Part shown: positions 50,890 to 59,398 of the stretch, in pieces
Layout of the letters: each line of letters starts with the position of its first letter
Position numbering within the stretch: position 1 is the first letter of the stretch
Assembly: GCF_000758605.1 (NCBI RefSeq)
Contig: NZ_CP009282.1
Span: 7,440,001-7,504,000, forward strand
From: Paenibacillus sp. FSL R5-0912
GTDB lineage: Bacteria; Bacillota; Bacilli; Paenibacillales; Paenibacillaceae
DNA: 64,000 nucleotides
Direction of reading: 5' to 3'
Translations under genes and position numbers: made by a program
Notes under the pieces: model-generated
The model's input: the letters and a program-made list of their open reading frames with translations, nothing else
Databases searched by the model: none
Told to the model about the DNA's origin: nothing

Positions 50890-51624
50890 TTACACTTGGG
50901 CAGTAGGACGGATCACGATCTCGTTCACATCGATATCATCCGGCTGTTCAATTGCGTAGGCAATGGCACGCGCTACTGCATCCGGTGTCATCGCCAGCTT
51001 ATCGCGGACGGCGGCAAGCTGATCTCTCACTGCCGGATCTGTCACACTCTCCGTGAAGCCGGTCTTGACGATACCGGGTGAAATGATAGTGACGCGCAGC
51101 TTGTCGCCCGCCTCCTGGCGCAGTCCCTCCGAGATGGCACGCACGGCGAATTTCGTTCCGGAGTAGACCGACTGGTTGGGAACCGTCTTATGTCCTGCTG
51201 TAGACGCAGTGTTCACGAAATGTCCGAAGCCCTGCTCACGGAAGACCGGCAGCGCTGCGGCAATACCATACAGAACACCTTTGATATTAACGTCAATCAT
51301 GTCCTCCCAATCCTCGACGCGCAGGTCGTCGAGCGGGGAAATAGGCATCACTCCGGCATTGCTGACGAGCACATCTATCTTCCCGTACCGTTCACAGGCA
51401 AGTGCAACGAGTCTGCTTAGATCCTCCCGCTGTCTCACGTCCGTGCTTGCATAAACGGCTTCGCCGCCATTGTTCACAATGCGTGCCGCCAGCGCCGCCA
51501 GGCGGTCTGCTCCGCGCGCTCCAAGCACTACCTTTGCCCCGCGCTCCGCAAGGAGCAGCGCTGCCGCTTCCCCAATCCCGCTGCTCGCACCCGTAATGAC
51601 GACAACTTTATTCTCAATGCTCAT
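50890..51624 (-). CDS. short-chain dehydrogenase/reductase
   Basis: 244 residues from the ATG at 51624, six bases after AGAAGG; an ATG two codons earlier is too close to the site. Classical SDR motifs: VITGASSGIGEA (NADP-binding), VSNAGVMPIS, the catalytic Ser in NTASTAG, and YSGTK (YxxxK). Substrate unknown. Divergent from an AraC-family regulator that probably controls it; SDR/AraC pairs of this kind are frequent in detoxification loci. Confidence 0.92.
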   Translation of the reverse strand: MSIENKVVVITGASSGIGEAAALLLAERGAKVVLGARGADRLAALAARIVNNGGEAVYASTDVRQREDLSRLVALACERYGKIDVLVSNAGVMPISPLDDLRVEDWEDMIDVNIKGVLYGIAAALPVFREQGFGHFVNTASTAGHKTVPNQSVYSGTKFAVRAISEGLRQEAGDKLRVTIISPGIVKTGFTESVTDPAVRDQLAAVRDKLAMTPDAVARAIAYAIEQPDDIDVNEIVIRPTAQV

Positions 51625-51779
51625 ACTCATCCTTCTCTCTACGGTCTAATGGCCTTGCCTGTTCATTGTAAGTAAACAGCAGCCCAATCAGGTAGACAGA
51701 TCGCCTCCGATCCTTGCCTAATCCTCTCCGGTGTATATATAATTAGCCATTAGACCTTCGCGGAAAGGAGCAGTGAAGC

Positions 51780-52706
51780 ATGAACGACATCTCCTCCCTC
51801 TCTACCCTCTCTGCCCATTTACAAGACCTGATTCTGCTTATTCAGCGTCATGCGCCTTCAGAAGGAACACATGCTTCAGACTTGCCGGAGCTATGCTTCA
51901 GACGTGCAAGCCAGGTGTCCGAGCCGAGACATTCGGTCAATACGCCTTCGTTATACGTGATTGTACAAGGCTCCAAGACAGCTTCGCTGGCGGGAGATAC
52001 TTACATATGCAGTCCGGGCAGCTACCTGGTCAGCCCGGTGCATCTGCCTGTAGTCGGGATGATTACCGAAGCCACGCCGGAGCTTCCCTATCTGAGCCTG
52101 CAGTTATCTATTCGTCCGGAGGTCATACTGAACATCATCCACAGCAGCGGTCCGCAGCGGGAAGCAAAGACAGAACGCGGTATTCTGCTGGGTCAATCCG
52201 ATACGCCGCTGCTGGAGGGGCTGGTCCGCCTGGTCCGTCTTCTGGATACGCCTGAGGATATTGAGTTCCTCGCGCCGATGATGATCCGCGAGATTCTGTA
52301 CCGTGTGATGAAGGATGATCAGGGGGCAATCATCAGCCAATTCTCCATTGCCGGCAGCTATTCGTATAACATTTCCAAAGCGATCCACCGGATTAACCTC
52401 GATTACTCTAAGCCCCTTGTGATTGAAGAATTGGCGAAGGAAGCCAATATGAGCCCTTCCTCCCTGCATAAGCATTTCAAAAAGATCACAGCAATTAGCC
52501 CCCTGCAGTATCAGAAGGCCATCCGGCTGCAGAACGCACGCCGTTTGCTGCTGTCAGAGGGATTAGAAGCCGCTGACGCGGGCTTTCGCGTAGGCTACGA
52601 GAGCCCTTCCCAGTTTAGCCGGGAGTATGCCCGCATGTTCGGGCGTCCTCCAATGAACGATGTTAAGCATCTGCGTAATACCTTACGTGTTCACGTGGAT
52701 GAATAG
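51780..52706 (+). CDS. AraC-family regulator with AraC_N domain
   Basis: 308 residues with AAAGGAG before the ATG. The N-terminal cupin-like AraC_N domain reads PSLYVIVQGSKTASLAGDTYICSPGSYLVSPVHLPV; the C-terminal double helix-turn-helix contains IEELAKEANMSPSSLHKHFKKITAISPLQYQKAIRLQNARRLLL and AGFRVGYESPSQFSREYARMFGRPP. Divergent from the SDR gene (155 bases apart), so it likely regulates that gene in response to an aldehyde- or alcohol-like effector. Confidence 0.92.
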   Translation: MNDISSLSTLSAHLQDLILLIQRHAPSEGTHASDLPELCFRRASQVSEPRHSVNTPSLYVIVQGSKTASLAGDTYICSPGSYLVSPVHLPVVGMITEATPELPYLSLQLSIRPEVILNIIHSSGPQREAKTERGILLGQSDTPLLEGLVRLVRLLDTPEDIEFLAPMMIREILYRVMKDDQGAIISQFSIAGSYSYNISKAIHRINLDYSKPLVIEELAKEANMSPSSLHKHFKKITAISPLQYQKAIRLQNARRLLLSEGLEAADAGFRVGYESPSQFSREYARMFGRPPMNDVKHLRNTLRVHVDE

Positions 52707-52760
52707 GCGAACTGGGAGCTATCTGGCGCCGGTTAATCAGATACACATTATGCAGTATGC

Positions 52761-52948
52761 TTAATTGCACTTTGTACAACTAAAGCGGCTGATTTATAAC
52801 CGATTATGCGTTTAGTTGTATTTCGTACAATTAAACTGCCATTTTAACCTTGGATATCCCCTTTAGGGCAGATTTAGTTGTACAGACTGCAGTTATACGG
52901 GGCAAGCAACCCTTTTCGCTGATTTTAATTGTACCAAATACAACTATC
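52761..52948. repeat. four tandemly arranged TTTAGTTGTA dyads
   Basis: Imperfect palindromes of the form TTTARTTGTA, 4-6 bases, TACAAYTAAA occur at 52761-52784, 52811-52834, 52873-52897 and 52923-52947, spaced 50-62 bases. The second is the best: TTTAGTTGTA(5)TACAATTAAA. They fill the gap between the convergent AraC genes. May be operator arrays, hairpins or a mobile intergenic element. Confidence 0.75.
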
Positions 52949-52949
52949 A

Positions 52950-53819
52950 TTAAGCCGACTTGTTAACAACGGGAATCCAGACTTCCATTTCATACATGTT
53001 ATTGCCCCGGTCATACGTCATCTCAAACTCAGGACCCTCTGTGGCTTCATAATTCGAGCCCGGGAACCATTCCCCCCAAATGCGCTTCCATAAATCATGA
53101 ATATCGCTTTCTCCATCAGGATAAACTCCGGTCGTGAAAATTGCGTAGGTTTGCGGAGGGATCTGCAGCTGTTCAAAGCCTTCCGGCAAGCCGCTTTCGG
53201 GTACAAAATATCCGATCATGTATGAAGATTTCTCACCCTGCTTGTTATACATTACCGCATGAATTTGGCCGTTCTCCCCCAGTCCTGCGGCAGCCCGAAT
53301 CCGGTTCACATCTCCGCCAGCAATACACCGGGTCCAAAAGGCAGGGATTTCAATAAACGGATTCTCGCCATCCGCATTAATTACAGTAGATACGCCAAAC
53401 ATTTCAACAGCTTGTTTTTCTTCGATTTTATAGTTCACTTCTACATCCCCCCGAATTGAAAGTTGAAAGGATAACCGGGGATAAGCCTTAAGTGAGACGC
53501 CCTTGTCGCGCGCGGACATTGGCATTACACCATGCATTTTTTTGAACGCTCTGGAGAAGGCTTCGGGCGATTCGTAACCATACTTCATAGCGATGTCGAT
53601 AATCCGGGTTCCGCCTTGCTGCAGTTCAAAGGCTGCAAGGGTCATCCTTCTGCGCCTGATATACTCTGAGAGCGGCACATCAGTTATGAACGAGAACATC
53701 CGCTGAAAATGGTACGTTGAGCAGCAGGCAATCCTGGCCGCCTGATTGAAATCAATCACATCCGCCAGATGTTTTTCTACATATTCCATTGCGTTATTCA
53801 TGCGGTCCAGCCAATCCAT
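52950..53819 (-). CDS. AraC/Rob-type regulator with GyrI-like effector domain
   Basis: 289 residues from the ATG at 53819, six codons after a TTG; AAAGGAGGG lies 8 bases upstream. The DNA-binding domain comes first (EYVEKHLADVIDFNQAARIACCSTYHFQRMFSFITDVPLSEYIRRRRMTLAAFELQ, then AMKYGYESPEAFSRAFKKMHGVMP). The C-terminal half (about 110-289) is a GyrI-like ligand domain ending in YDRGNNMYEMEVWIPV. This order is that of E. coli Rob and related multidrug sensors. Target unknown; it may act on the convergent or nearby genes. Confidence 0.92.
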   Translation of the reverse strand: MDWLDRMNNAMEYVEKHLADVIDFNQAARIACCSTYHFQRMFSFITDVPLSEYIRRRRMTLAAFELQQGGTRIIDIAMKYGYESPEAFSRAFKKMHGVMPMSARDKGVSLKAYPRLSFQLSIRGDVEVNYKIEEKQAVEMFGVSTVINADGENPFIEIPAFWTRCIAGGDVNRIRAAAGLGENGQIHAVMYNKQGEKSSYMIGYFVPESGLPEGFEQLQIPPQTYAIFTTGVYPDGESDIHDLWKRIWGEWFPGSNYEATEGPEFEMTYDRGNNMYEMEVWIPVVNKSA

Positions 53820-54085
53820 ACCGGTCCCTCCTTTCAAGTCTGATTATAAGGGAGAATGAGACAGGAAACCTTGCAATCCATGCACCGAAATATCATGTTC
53901 GATATTGCTTCTCCAGATTCCTTCGCACGACGGAATCAAGTATGGCTTCGCCTGCCGGAATCCTTGGGTATGTAGTAAATCATTTAAGAAAAACTCTACC
54001 TTGGGCCTGCCGTTAGGCCGTGTCATAATACATCATGGGGCTTGCTTACCCGATCCGGATCCTGACAGCAATTAGGAGGCTGAAC

Positions 54086-54913
54086 TTGATTATTGAAATA
54101 TGCAATTCTGAAGAAGACCAGTACGGCAACAGTAAAGAGAACATATTTATTGCACTCGGTGAGCACGGGGAATACTTGGGAAGTGCCTTCACCTATCCGG
54201 CCATCAACTGTCACCAGACGCCGGATACACCTTATCTGATTTACATCAGTATAAATTCCGCCGGTCATTTAGATGAATCACTGAATAAAAAAGTTAGCCA
54301 GCGGCTATTTGACACAGTGCTTGCCAGAGCTAAAGCGCTGCGGACGCAGCATCCGGAATTAACCGCCAGAATATACGCCGGATTTGAACCGGATCAGGAG
54401 AAAATGGACTTCTATCTGGGCAACGAATTTGAGGAAAATTACATTATGGTTATGGAGGCCAGTATTCCTGACAGCTTCACCTATACCTTGCCGGAAGCTC
54501 TCGAAACAGCACCGTTGAACCTTAACTGCGGAAAAGAGCTTACGGAATATAAAGAGCGGTACGATGAGTTTTTTGTTACGCCGCTGAACCTGGAGGCGCT
54601 TGCAGAGCAAGCCAGACAGCCCTTTTTTACCAACCTCTCGTTTTTAAAAGACGGCAAGCTGCTGGGCGGCTGCACTATTTTCGCCAGGGATGGCTGCGGA
54701 TATATTGAAACGGTATATGTGGTACCCGAAGCCCGCGGAACCGGCAGTTCCAAAATGATTATGAATTACATCTTCAATTACTTCTCATCAAACGGTTTAA
54801 ATACTGCCCGGCTTGAGGTCTGGGAACTGAATACCCGCGCGGCCGGCCTATATAGATCCTTAGGATTCATCAATGTGGAGAAGCAAACGATGTTTCCGGG
54901 GATAACCCTGTAG
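54086..54913 (+). CDS. GNAT-family N-acetyltransferase
   Basis: 275 residues from the TTG at 54086, which has TAGGAGG 6 bases upstream; the ATG at 54035 lacks a site. The C-terminal GNAT fold has IETVYVVPEARGTGSSKMIMNYIF, the acetyl-CoA-binding VxPxxRGxG motif, and ARLEVWELNTRAAGLYRSLGF. The N-terminal 150 residues form a second, more divergent GNAT-like region (AHLDE.., YAGFEPDQEKMDFYLGNEFEE), so the protein may be a two-domain member. Substrate unknown. Confidence 0.85.
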   Translation: MIIEICNSEEDQYGNSKENIFIALGEHGEYLGSAFTYPAINCHQTPDTPYLIYISINSAGHLDESLNKKVSQRLFDTVLARAKALRTQHPELTARIYAGFEPDQEKMDFYLGNEFEENYIMVMEASIPDSFTYTLPEALETAPLNLNCGKELTEYKERYDEFFVTPLNLEALAEQARQPFFTNLSFLKDGKLLGGCTIFARDGCGYIETVYVVPEARGTGSSKMIMNYIFNYFSSNGLNTARLEVWELNTRAAGLYRSLGFINVEKQTMFPGITL

Positions 54914-54965
54914 CGCTTAGTTCCTGCCAGTGTACCCGTAAACATAATTTCGGAGGCTAAAGGAT

Positions 54966-55089
54966 ATGGACATTTATTATATACTCAAGGAACCATGGGT
55001 AATTGTTGAAGGGCAAACTGCACTATGCGTTTGAGGATTTCATCAAATATGCTGAAGAAAACTTTCTGTTTGCTGAGGATTTTGAGTAA
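54966..55089 (+). pseudogene. frameshifted small gene remnant
   Basis: A GGAGG site precedes an ATG, and frame 1 reads MDIYYILKEPWVIVEGQTAL before a stop; shifting one base downstream the text continues LHYAFEDFIKYAEENFLFAE to a TAA at 55089. Both pieces look like real protein, so a frameshift or internal deletion has broken a short gene. Family not recognised. Confidence 0.5.
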
Positions 55090-55108
55090 GCTGTTCTAAA
55101 TGCACTTA

Positions 55109-56344
55109 TCAGTACACCGCCTGCGGTTCAAACTGTCCAGTCCCTTTTAACGTATAGTCAAAAAACTGCAGAATCAGCGCATTCATCGTCTCAATGCAGT
55201 AATACTTATCGATATCGGCTCGCCCGCCCTGCAGCATATTCGCAAGGATCGGCGAGAACAGCGGAAGATCGGTTAGGCTTAAGTGCTTGGCGCCTTGAAA
55301 ATGAACGGTATACGCATCCTTAAAGTTTGGATTATCGGTCTTGTTCGCCGCGTAAGCCGAGTTTTTCCCGAGCTGTCTCCACACATCGTCTGTATAAATG
55401 TTCAGCAGCGGTACGCGGTAGGGTTCATTTTTTGCCGCCAACTCATTAATCTCAGGGTCATACACAAGCTCATTGAAGAACGGGGCATCCAGATTCACCA
55501 CAGCATCCACATCGCTACGCTCCCGGACGAGCGCCACGCTTGCCGCACCACCCATGGAGTGGCCGAATACGCCAATGTGCTCAGTGTCGATAAGCTGATA
55601 TACGGGGTCCTGGTCACTTACAGCCTTCTCCAGGATCGTATCTATCACCAAATTCATATCCCCGGTCCGCAGCTTCATCCATTTTTGCGTAAGTCCGTAC
55701 AGCTCTTCCATCGTGTAGATGCCTTCTTTGTTGGAATCGTTAACCTCCCGCAGATAATCTGCATTAACCATAGTGATCTTCCCGTCCACTCTCTGTGTGT
55801 AAAAGGAATGGTAAGGATGATCGATAGAAGCTACTACATAGCCGTGACTGGCCAGCTCCGTAAAGGTTGAAGTGTTGCTTTCCCTGACCCCGTAGGCCCC
55901 ATGAGAAAAGACCACCAGCGGATAGGTGCCCTCCGCATTGCCCGGATACCAAAATTCTACATTCACAAACCGCTTCTCCCCGGTATCCGTAAATTCTTCA
56001 ATCCGGTTAGGGTCCGTATATGTGTAAGCCGCCGTTCTGACTTCATATTCCCCTGTCACTTCAGGTACCCGGTACTGCGGGAATAGAATGGGCGGTGTAA
56101 GTGCGATTAGCAGTGCCACAGCGGTTAACACGCTTTTCAATACCCTGGATGAACGTTTGGGCTTACTTGGATTCGCCTTCCTTCGGATAAGATCAATCGA
56201 ACCCTTCAGCGCAAACATGAACAGCAGTGCCGCCAGCAGTACCCAGCTGAAGCTCCAATCAACAACGGGTGACAGTGTCAGTATAACGAATACGATAAAC
56301 AGGGCGATTCTAATCCAGCTTTTGAGCTTGTTGCGGATATGCAT
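55109..56344 (-). CDS. membrane-associated alpha/beta hydrolase, PAF-acetylhydrolase-like
   Basis: 411 residues with GGAAGAGGAG before the ATG. Three hydrophobic spans (about 10-32, 36-50, 70-90) precede the hydrolase domain. The oxyanion region is LVVFSHGAYGVRES, the nucleophile elbow GHSMGGAAS, and HPYHS and the His in GAKHLSLTDLP are candidate triad members. The pattern matches platelet-activating-factor acetylhydrolase/chlorophyllase-like enzymes. Probably outward-facing; substrate unknown. It is convergent with the GNAT gene and the remnant. Confidence 0.85.
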   Translation of the reverse strand: MHIRNKLKSWIRIALFIVFVILTLSPVVDWSFSWVLLAALLFMFALKGSIDLIRRKANPSKPKRSSRVLKSVLTAVALLIALTPPILFPQYRVPEVTGEYEVRTAAYTYTDPNRIEEFTDTGEKRFVNVEFWYPGNAEGTYPLVVFSHGAYGVRESNTSTFTELASHGYVVASIDHPYHSFYTQRVDGKITMVNADYLREVNDSNKEGIYTMEELYGLTQKWMKLRTGDMNLVIDTILEKAVSDQDPVYQLIDTEHIGVFGHSMGGAASVALVRERSDVDAVVNLDAPFFNELVYDPEINELAAKNEPYRVPLLNIYTDDVWRQLGKNSAYAANKTDNPNFKDAYTVHFQGAKHLSLTDLPLFSPILANMLQGGRADIDKYYCIETMNALILQFFDYTLKGTGQFEPQAVY

Positions 56345-56484
56345 AGGGGGGGCTCCTCTTCCAGTTAAGTTATGACCTCATCATAAAAAACTGCGAAAAG
56401 GGTGTATATAGATATACGGTAAGCTGTAGCTACAGGGCAATAAGATGCAGAATAACCCCATAAAGCGGGGCACTGACTTCGGGA

Positions 56485-56919
56485 TTATTCGTGAATTTCT
56501 TGTTTAACAGCCTTAAGTCTCTCGTTAATTTGCTCTGCTTCCTTCTTATCCTTCCCATAGGACAGCACCCGGACTACGGCATATACCACGGCAATTTGGA
56601 GGGCAAGAAGGAGTGCGCCGGGCACACCAGTCACAACTCCGATCAGGCTGGCAAGGGCAATCAACAGAATCTCCAGGGTGAGAAAATGAACAACGATTCT
56701 AACACGCATGGCCCGCTCGCTTATCTCATGTGGAGTGTACCAAATGATTCCCGTTAAGGCCCCAAGCAGGGAGAAGCCCATAATCGTATAGACCGATATC
56801 AGGTCAAATGCGAGCTCCGGGATAAAAATCTGCCGCAGCACTGTAATGATAATCATGATGGATGCGAAGATGATCAGAAAATCGCGGATGATGTCTTTGA
56901 CAAATTCAGATAACTTCAT
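56485..56919 (-). CDS. DUF3021 family membrane protein
   Basis: 144 residues from the ATG at 56919 with GGAGGGATC upstream; the longer frame to 56970 overlaps the LytTR gene and has no site. Four hydrophobic helices and a charged C-terminal tail (GKDKKEAEQINERLKAVKQE). Family knowledge: DUF3021 proteins are nearly always encoded directly after a LytTR regulator and act as its membrane partner. Here they are 16 bases apart. Confidence 0.85.
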   Translation of the reverse strand: MKLSEFVKDIIRDFLIIFASIMIIITVLRQIFIPELAFDLISVYTIMGFSLLGALTGIIWYTPHEISERAMRVRIVVHFLTLEILLIALASLIGVVTGVPGALLLALQIAVVYAVVRVLSYGKDKKEAEQINERLKAVKQEIHE

Positions 56920-56935
56920 ACTGTGATCCCTCCCC

Positions 56936-57373
56936 CTATAATCCAAGTCTTTGTTTGAGTGCCGGCACATACTGTCTTGATATCACTACACGTTCCCCGT
57001 TATCAAGCAAAGCTGTGAACCGGCCGCTAAGGGACGGATGCACGCTGGCAATCTTGCCGATGTTCAGAATCGTGGATTTGGAGGCGCGGAAGCAGTTTTT
57101 GTCTCTGCATAGCTCCTCCAGCTCATACAGCTTCTGCTTCACTTCATGCACCTGATTCTCGCTGTAGACAAACACTTTGCCGTCCACGGCTTCAAAATAA
57201 TAGACATCACTGAGCTTGATGCGGCTGAGCCGGTCCTCCTGATACCCCATTATGATGAGGGTCTCTGTCTTGAGCTTATTTACAATTTCATGAATCTCGT
57301 CATCGACTTCATGGCACCGGATACGGATTTCCTCTTCAAGCTCTTTGCTTATTTCCTCGATAGAAATTTTGAT
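56936..57373 (-). CDS. LytTR DNA-binding regulator with non-canonical start
   Basis: 145 residues if begun at the ATC at 57373. The LytTR domain is complete (YYFEAVDGKVFVYSENQ, LYELEELCRDKNCFRASKSTILNIGKIASVHPSLSGRFTALLDNGERVVISRQYVPALKQRL). The conserved N-terminal 40 residues (ISIEEISKELEEEIRIRCHEVDDEIHEIVNKLK) have no ATG, GTG, TTG or CTG; only ATC or ATT is in frame before a TGA, and AGGTGAT lies 5 bases before the ATC. A canonical ATG occurs only at 57250, after these residues. Upstream, a 12-codon ORF (MKQAAEIESELL) ends in a TAG that overlaps the ribosome site. Confidence 0.8.
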   Translation of the reverse strand: MKISIEEISKELEEEIRIRCHEVDDEIHEIVNKLKTETLIIMGYQEDRLSRIKLSDVYYFEAVDGKVFVYSENQVHEVKQKLYELEELCRDKNCFRASKSTILNIGKIASVHPSLSGRFTALLDNGERVVISRQYVPALKQRLGL

Positions 57374-57469
57374 AGGATCACCTACAATAGTTCAGATTCA
57401 ATTTCCGCTGCCTGTTTCATTCTCATGATAAGGGAACGGTCTGACAGCTACAAGGGGAAGGATACACAA

Positions 57470-57505
57470 CAAGCTGTCCTCCGGTTTGACCGGTCGGACA
57501 GCTTG
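57470..57505 (-). terminator. hairpin after the siderophore ABC operon
   Basis: CAAGCTGTCC and GGACAGCTTG pair perfectly over 10 bases, with inner CCGGT/ACCGG. It lies 44 bases past the ATPase stop. The T-run on the minus strand is weak (TTGTTGTGT), so efficiency is uncertain. Confidence 0.7.
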
Positions 57506-57548
57506 GTATGAAACGGGGACCTTGCAGGGATGTGATGCCTGCCAGTCC

Positions 57549-58367
57549 TTATTTTAGAGCATTCGCCTGCCTATCATGATACCGTCCTCTGGGTACGACC
57601 AGCGGAGAGCCTGAGACAGGGTCTGCGATTACCGTGCAATCCAGCCCGAAGATCTCTTTGACCCGCATGCTTGTAATCACCTCTGCAGGCGTACCGGCAG
57701 CGACAAGCTTACCTGTGTGAAGGGCGAAAATATGGTCGGCATACCGCGCGGACAGGTTGATATCATGCAGCACCATTACAATTGTCGTTCCGTGCTTGCG
57801 GTTCAGGTCGGTGAGCAGATCGAGAATCTCAACCTGATAGGTAATATCCAGGAAGGTCGTCGGCTCATCGAGAAACAGGATATCCGTCTGCTGGGCCAAC
57901 GCCATGGCGATCCAGACACGCTGCTGCTGGCCGCCCGAGAGCTCATCGATATTATGATTGGCGAATTCGGTGATATTCATAATCTCCATCGCTTCGGCAA
58001 CGGCCTCATAATCCTTCCTGGACCATCCGCCAAGCAGGGACTGATGCGGAAATCTGCCCCGTCCCACCAAATCGGCGACAGAGATTCCTTCCGGAACAAT
58101 GGGGGATTGCGGCAGCAGTCCGATGACCCGGGCCAGCGGTTTGGCCGGCATTTTGGAGATCGGCTTGCCGTCGAGGGTAACCTTACCCGACGTTGGCTTG
58201 ATAAGTCTGGCCATTGTTTTGAGCAGCGTGGACTTGCCGCAGCCGTTCGAGCCGATAATCACACTGATTTTATGGTCAGGTATCACCAGGTCTACGCCGT
58301 GGATAACCGTTCTATTCTCATAGCCCGCTACGAGCTGCTCGGCCCCGAAATGATGTGCCTTGTTCAT
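57549..58367 (-). CDS. iron-siderophore ABC transporter ATPase
   Basis: 272 residues, full length. Walker A GSNGCGKST (39-47), ABC signature LSGGQQQRVWIAMALAQQ, Walker B ILFLDEP and the switch His in VLHDIN. The FecE/FhuC type with a short C-terminal end. It powers uptake through the two permeases encoded just upstream; the stop of the second permease overlaps the ATG by one base (TAATG). Confidence 0.95.
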   Translation of the reverse strand: MNKAHHFGAEQLVAGYENRTVIHGVDLVIPDHKISVIIGSNGCGKSTLLKTMARLIKPTSGKVTLDGKPISKMPAKPLARVIGLLPQSPIVPEGISVADLVGRGRFPHQSLLGGWSRKDYEAVAEAMEIMNITEFANHNIDELSGGQQQRVWIAMALAQQTDILFLDEPTTFLDITYQVEILDLLTDLNRKHGTTIVMVLHDINLSARYADHIFALHTGKLVAAGTPAEVITSMRVKEIFGLDCTVIADPVSGSPLVVPRGRYHDRQANALK

Positions 58368-59398
58368 TATAACTCTCCCTTTCGATTCATCCGGATTAAC
58401 AGGAAGATCAGATATGGCGCTCCGAGTAATCCGGTAATGATGCCTACAGGGAATCTGTACTCAAAAGCAAATTGTCCGATCAGATCGGACGCCAGAACCA
58501 GATTAACTCCGACAAGACCCGCCGGAAGGATATTCGAGGAGCCTGTTCCAACCAGTCTCTTCGCGATCGGCCCCGACAGGAAGGAGACAAAGGCAATTGG
58601 TCCTGTAGTAGCCGTAGCAATCGCAACCATACAGACAGAACTGACAATCAGCACAATTCTTGTCTTATCTGTGCTTACGCCGAGCGAGGTGGCCGATTGT
58701 TCTCCAAGCTCCAGTATACTCAGATGCTTGCCCAGCAGGATGATGATTGGCGTACAGATGATTACGATGATCACCAGCGGCGGAAGCTCGCGCATTTGCG
58801 AGCCGTTGAGACTGCCGGTCAGCCATCTGATGGCTGAGGGAACGTCTTTCTCGGAGCTGATCAGCAGCAGATAGGAGATTACAGCATCCAGCATAGCCTG
58901 CAAGCCGATCCCGATCAGGATTAACCGCCCGATGGAGAAGGTCTTCCCTCTGGATAGTACATAAATCAGCAGTACCGTGGCCAGACCGGCAATTACCGAA
59001 GCTAGGGAGATAACCGCTCCGCTTGCCTGAAGTATGACGATGCAGTACACCGCCGCCGCGCTTGAGCCGGACGTAATGCCAATCACATTCGGGTTCGCAA
59101 GCGGGTTACGCAGCATGGTCTGGAAGGTGTACCCGGCAATGCCAAAGGCAAATCCGGCGAACAGTCCCGCCAGCATCCGCGGCAGCCGGATGATATTCAC
59201 CGCAAAAGAGACTCCCTTGAGCTCCTCTCCGGAGAGAGCCCGGATGACATCTGTCACCGGATAGATCGTGTTCCCGAGCAGAAGCATCGCGCAGCACAGA
59301 ATACCTGCAAGTACTGCGAGGAGGCTGGTCACCAGTATGCCCCGGCGGTGTCTACGGCGTCTGCCAGCAATAATATATTCAATCGCCTGATTTGTCAT
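58367..59398 (-). CDS. iron-siderophore ABC permease, FecCD family
   Basis: 343 residues, about ten membrane spans. FecCD hallmarks: RLPRMLAGLFAGFAFGIAGYTFQTMLRNPLANPNVIGITSGSSAA, and GPIAFVSFLSGPIAKRLVG near the second permease motif. It overlaps its partner permease by 4 bases (ATGA) and the ATPase gene by one. Part of the Fur-box uptake operon. Confidence 0.95.
   Translation of the reverse strand: MTNQAIEYIIAGRRRRHRRGILVTSLLAVLAGILCCAMLLLGNTIYPVTDVIRALSGEELKGVSFAVNIIRLPRMLAGLFAGFAFGIAGYTFQTMLRNPLANPNVIGITSGSSAAAVYCIVILQASGAVISLASVIAGLATVLLIYVLSRGKTFSIGRLILIGIGLQAMLDAVISYLLLISSEKDVPSAIRWLTGSLNGSQMRELPPLVIIVIICTPIIILLGKHLSILELGEQSATSLGVSTDKTRIVLIVSSVCMVAIATATTGPIAFVSFLSGPIAKRLVGTGSSNILPAGLVGVNLVLASDLIGQFAFEYRFPVGIITGLLGAPYLIFLLIRMNRKGEL

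Noticed and set aside
53844-54026. 60-residue minus-strand frame between the AraC and GNAT genes
   Set aside because: Reads somewhat like protein, but no ribosome site, no recognised family, and it lies in the shared promoter region.
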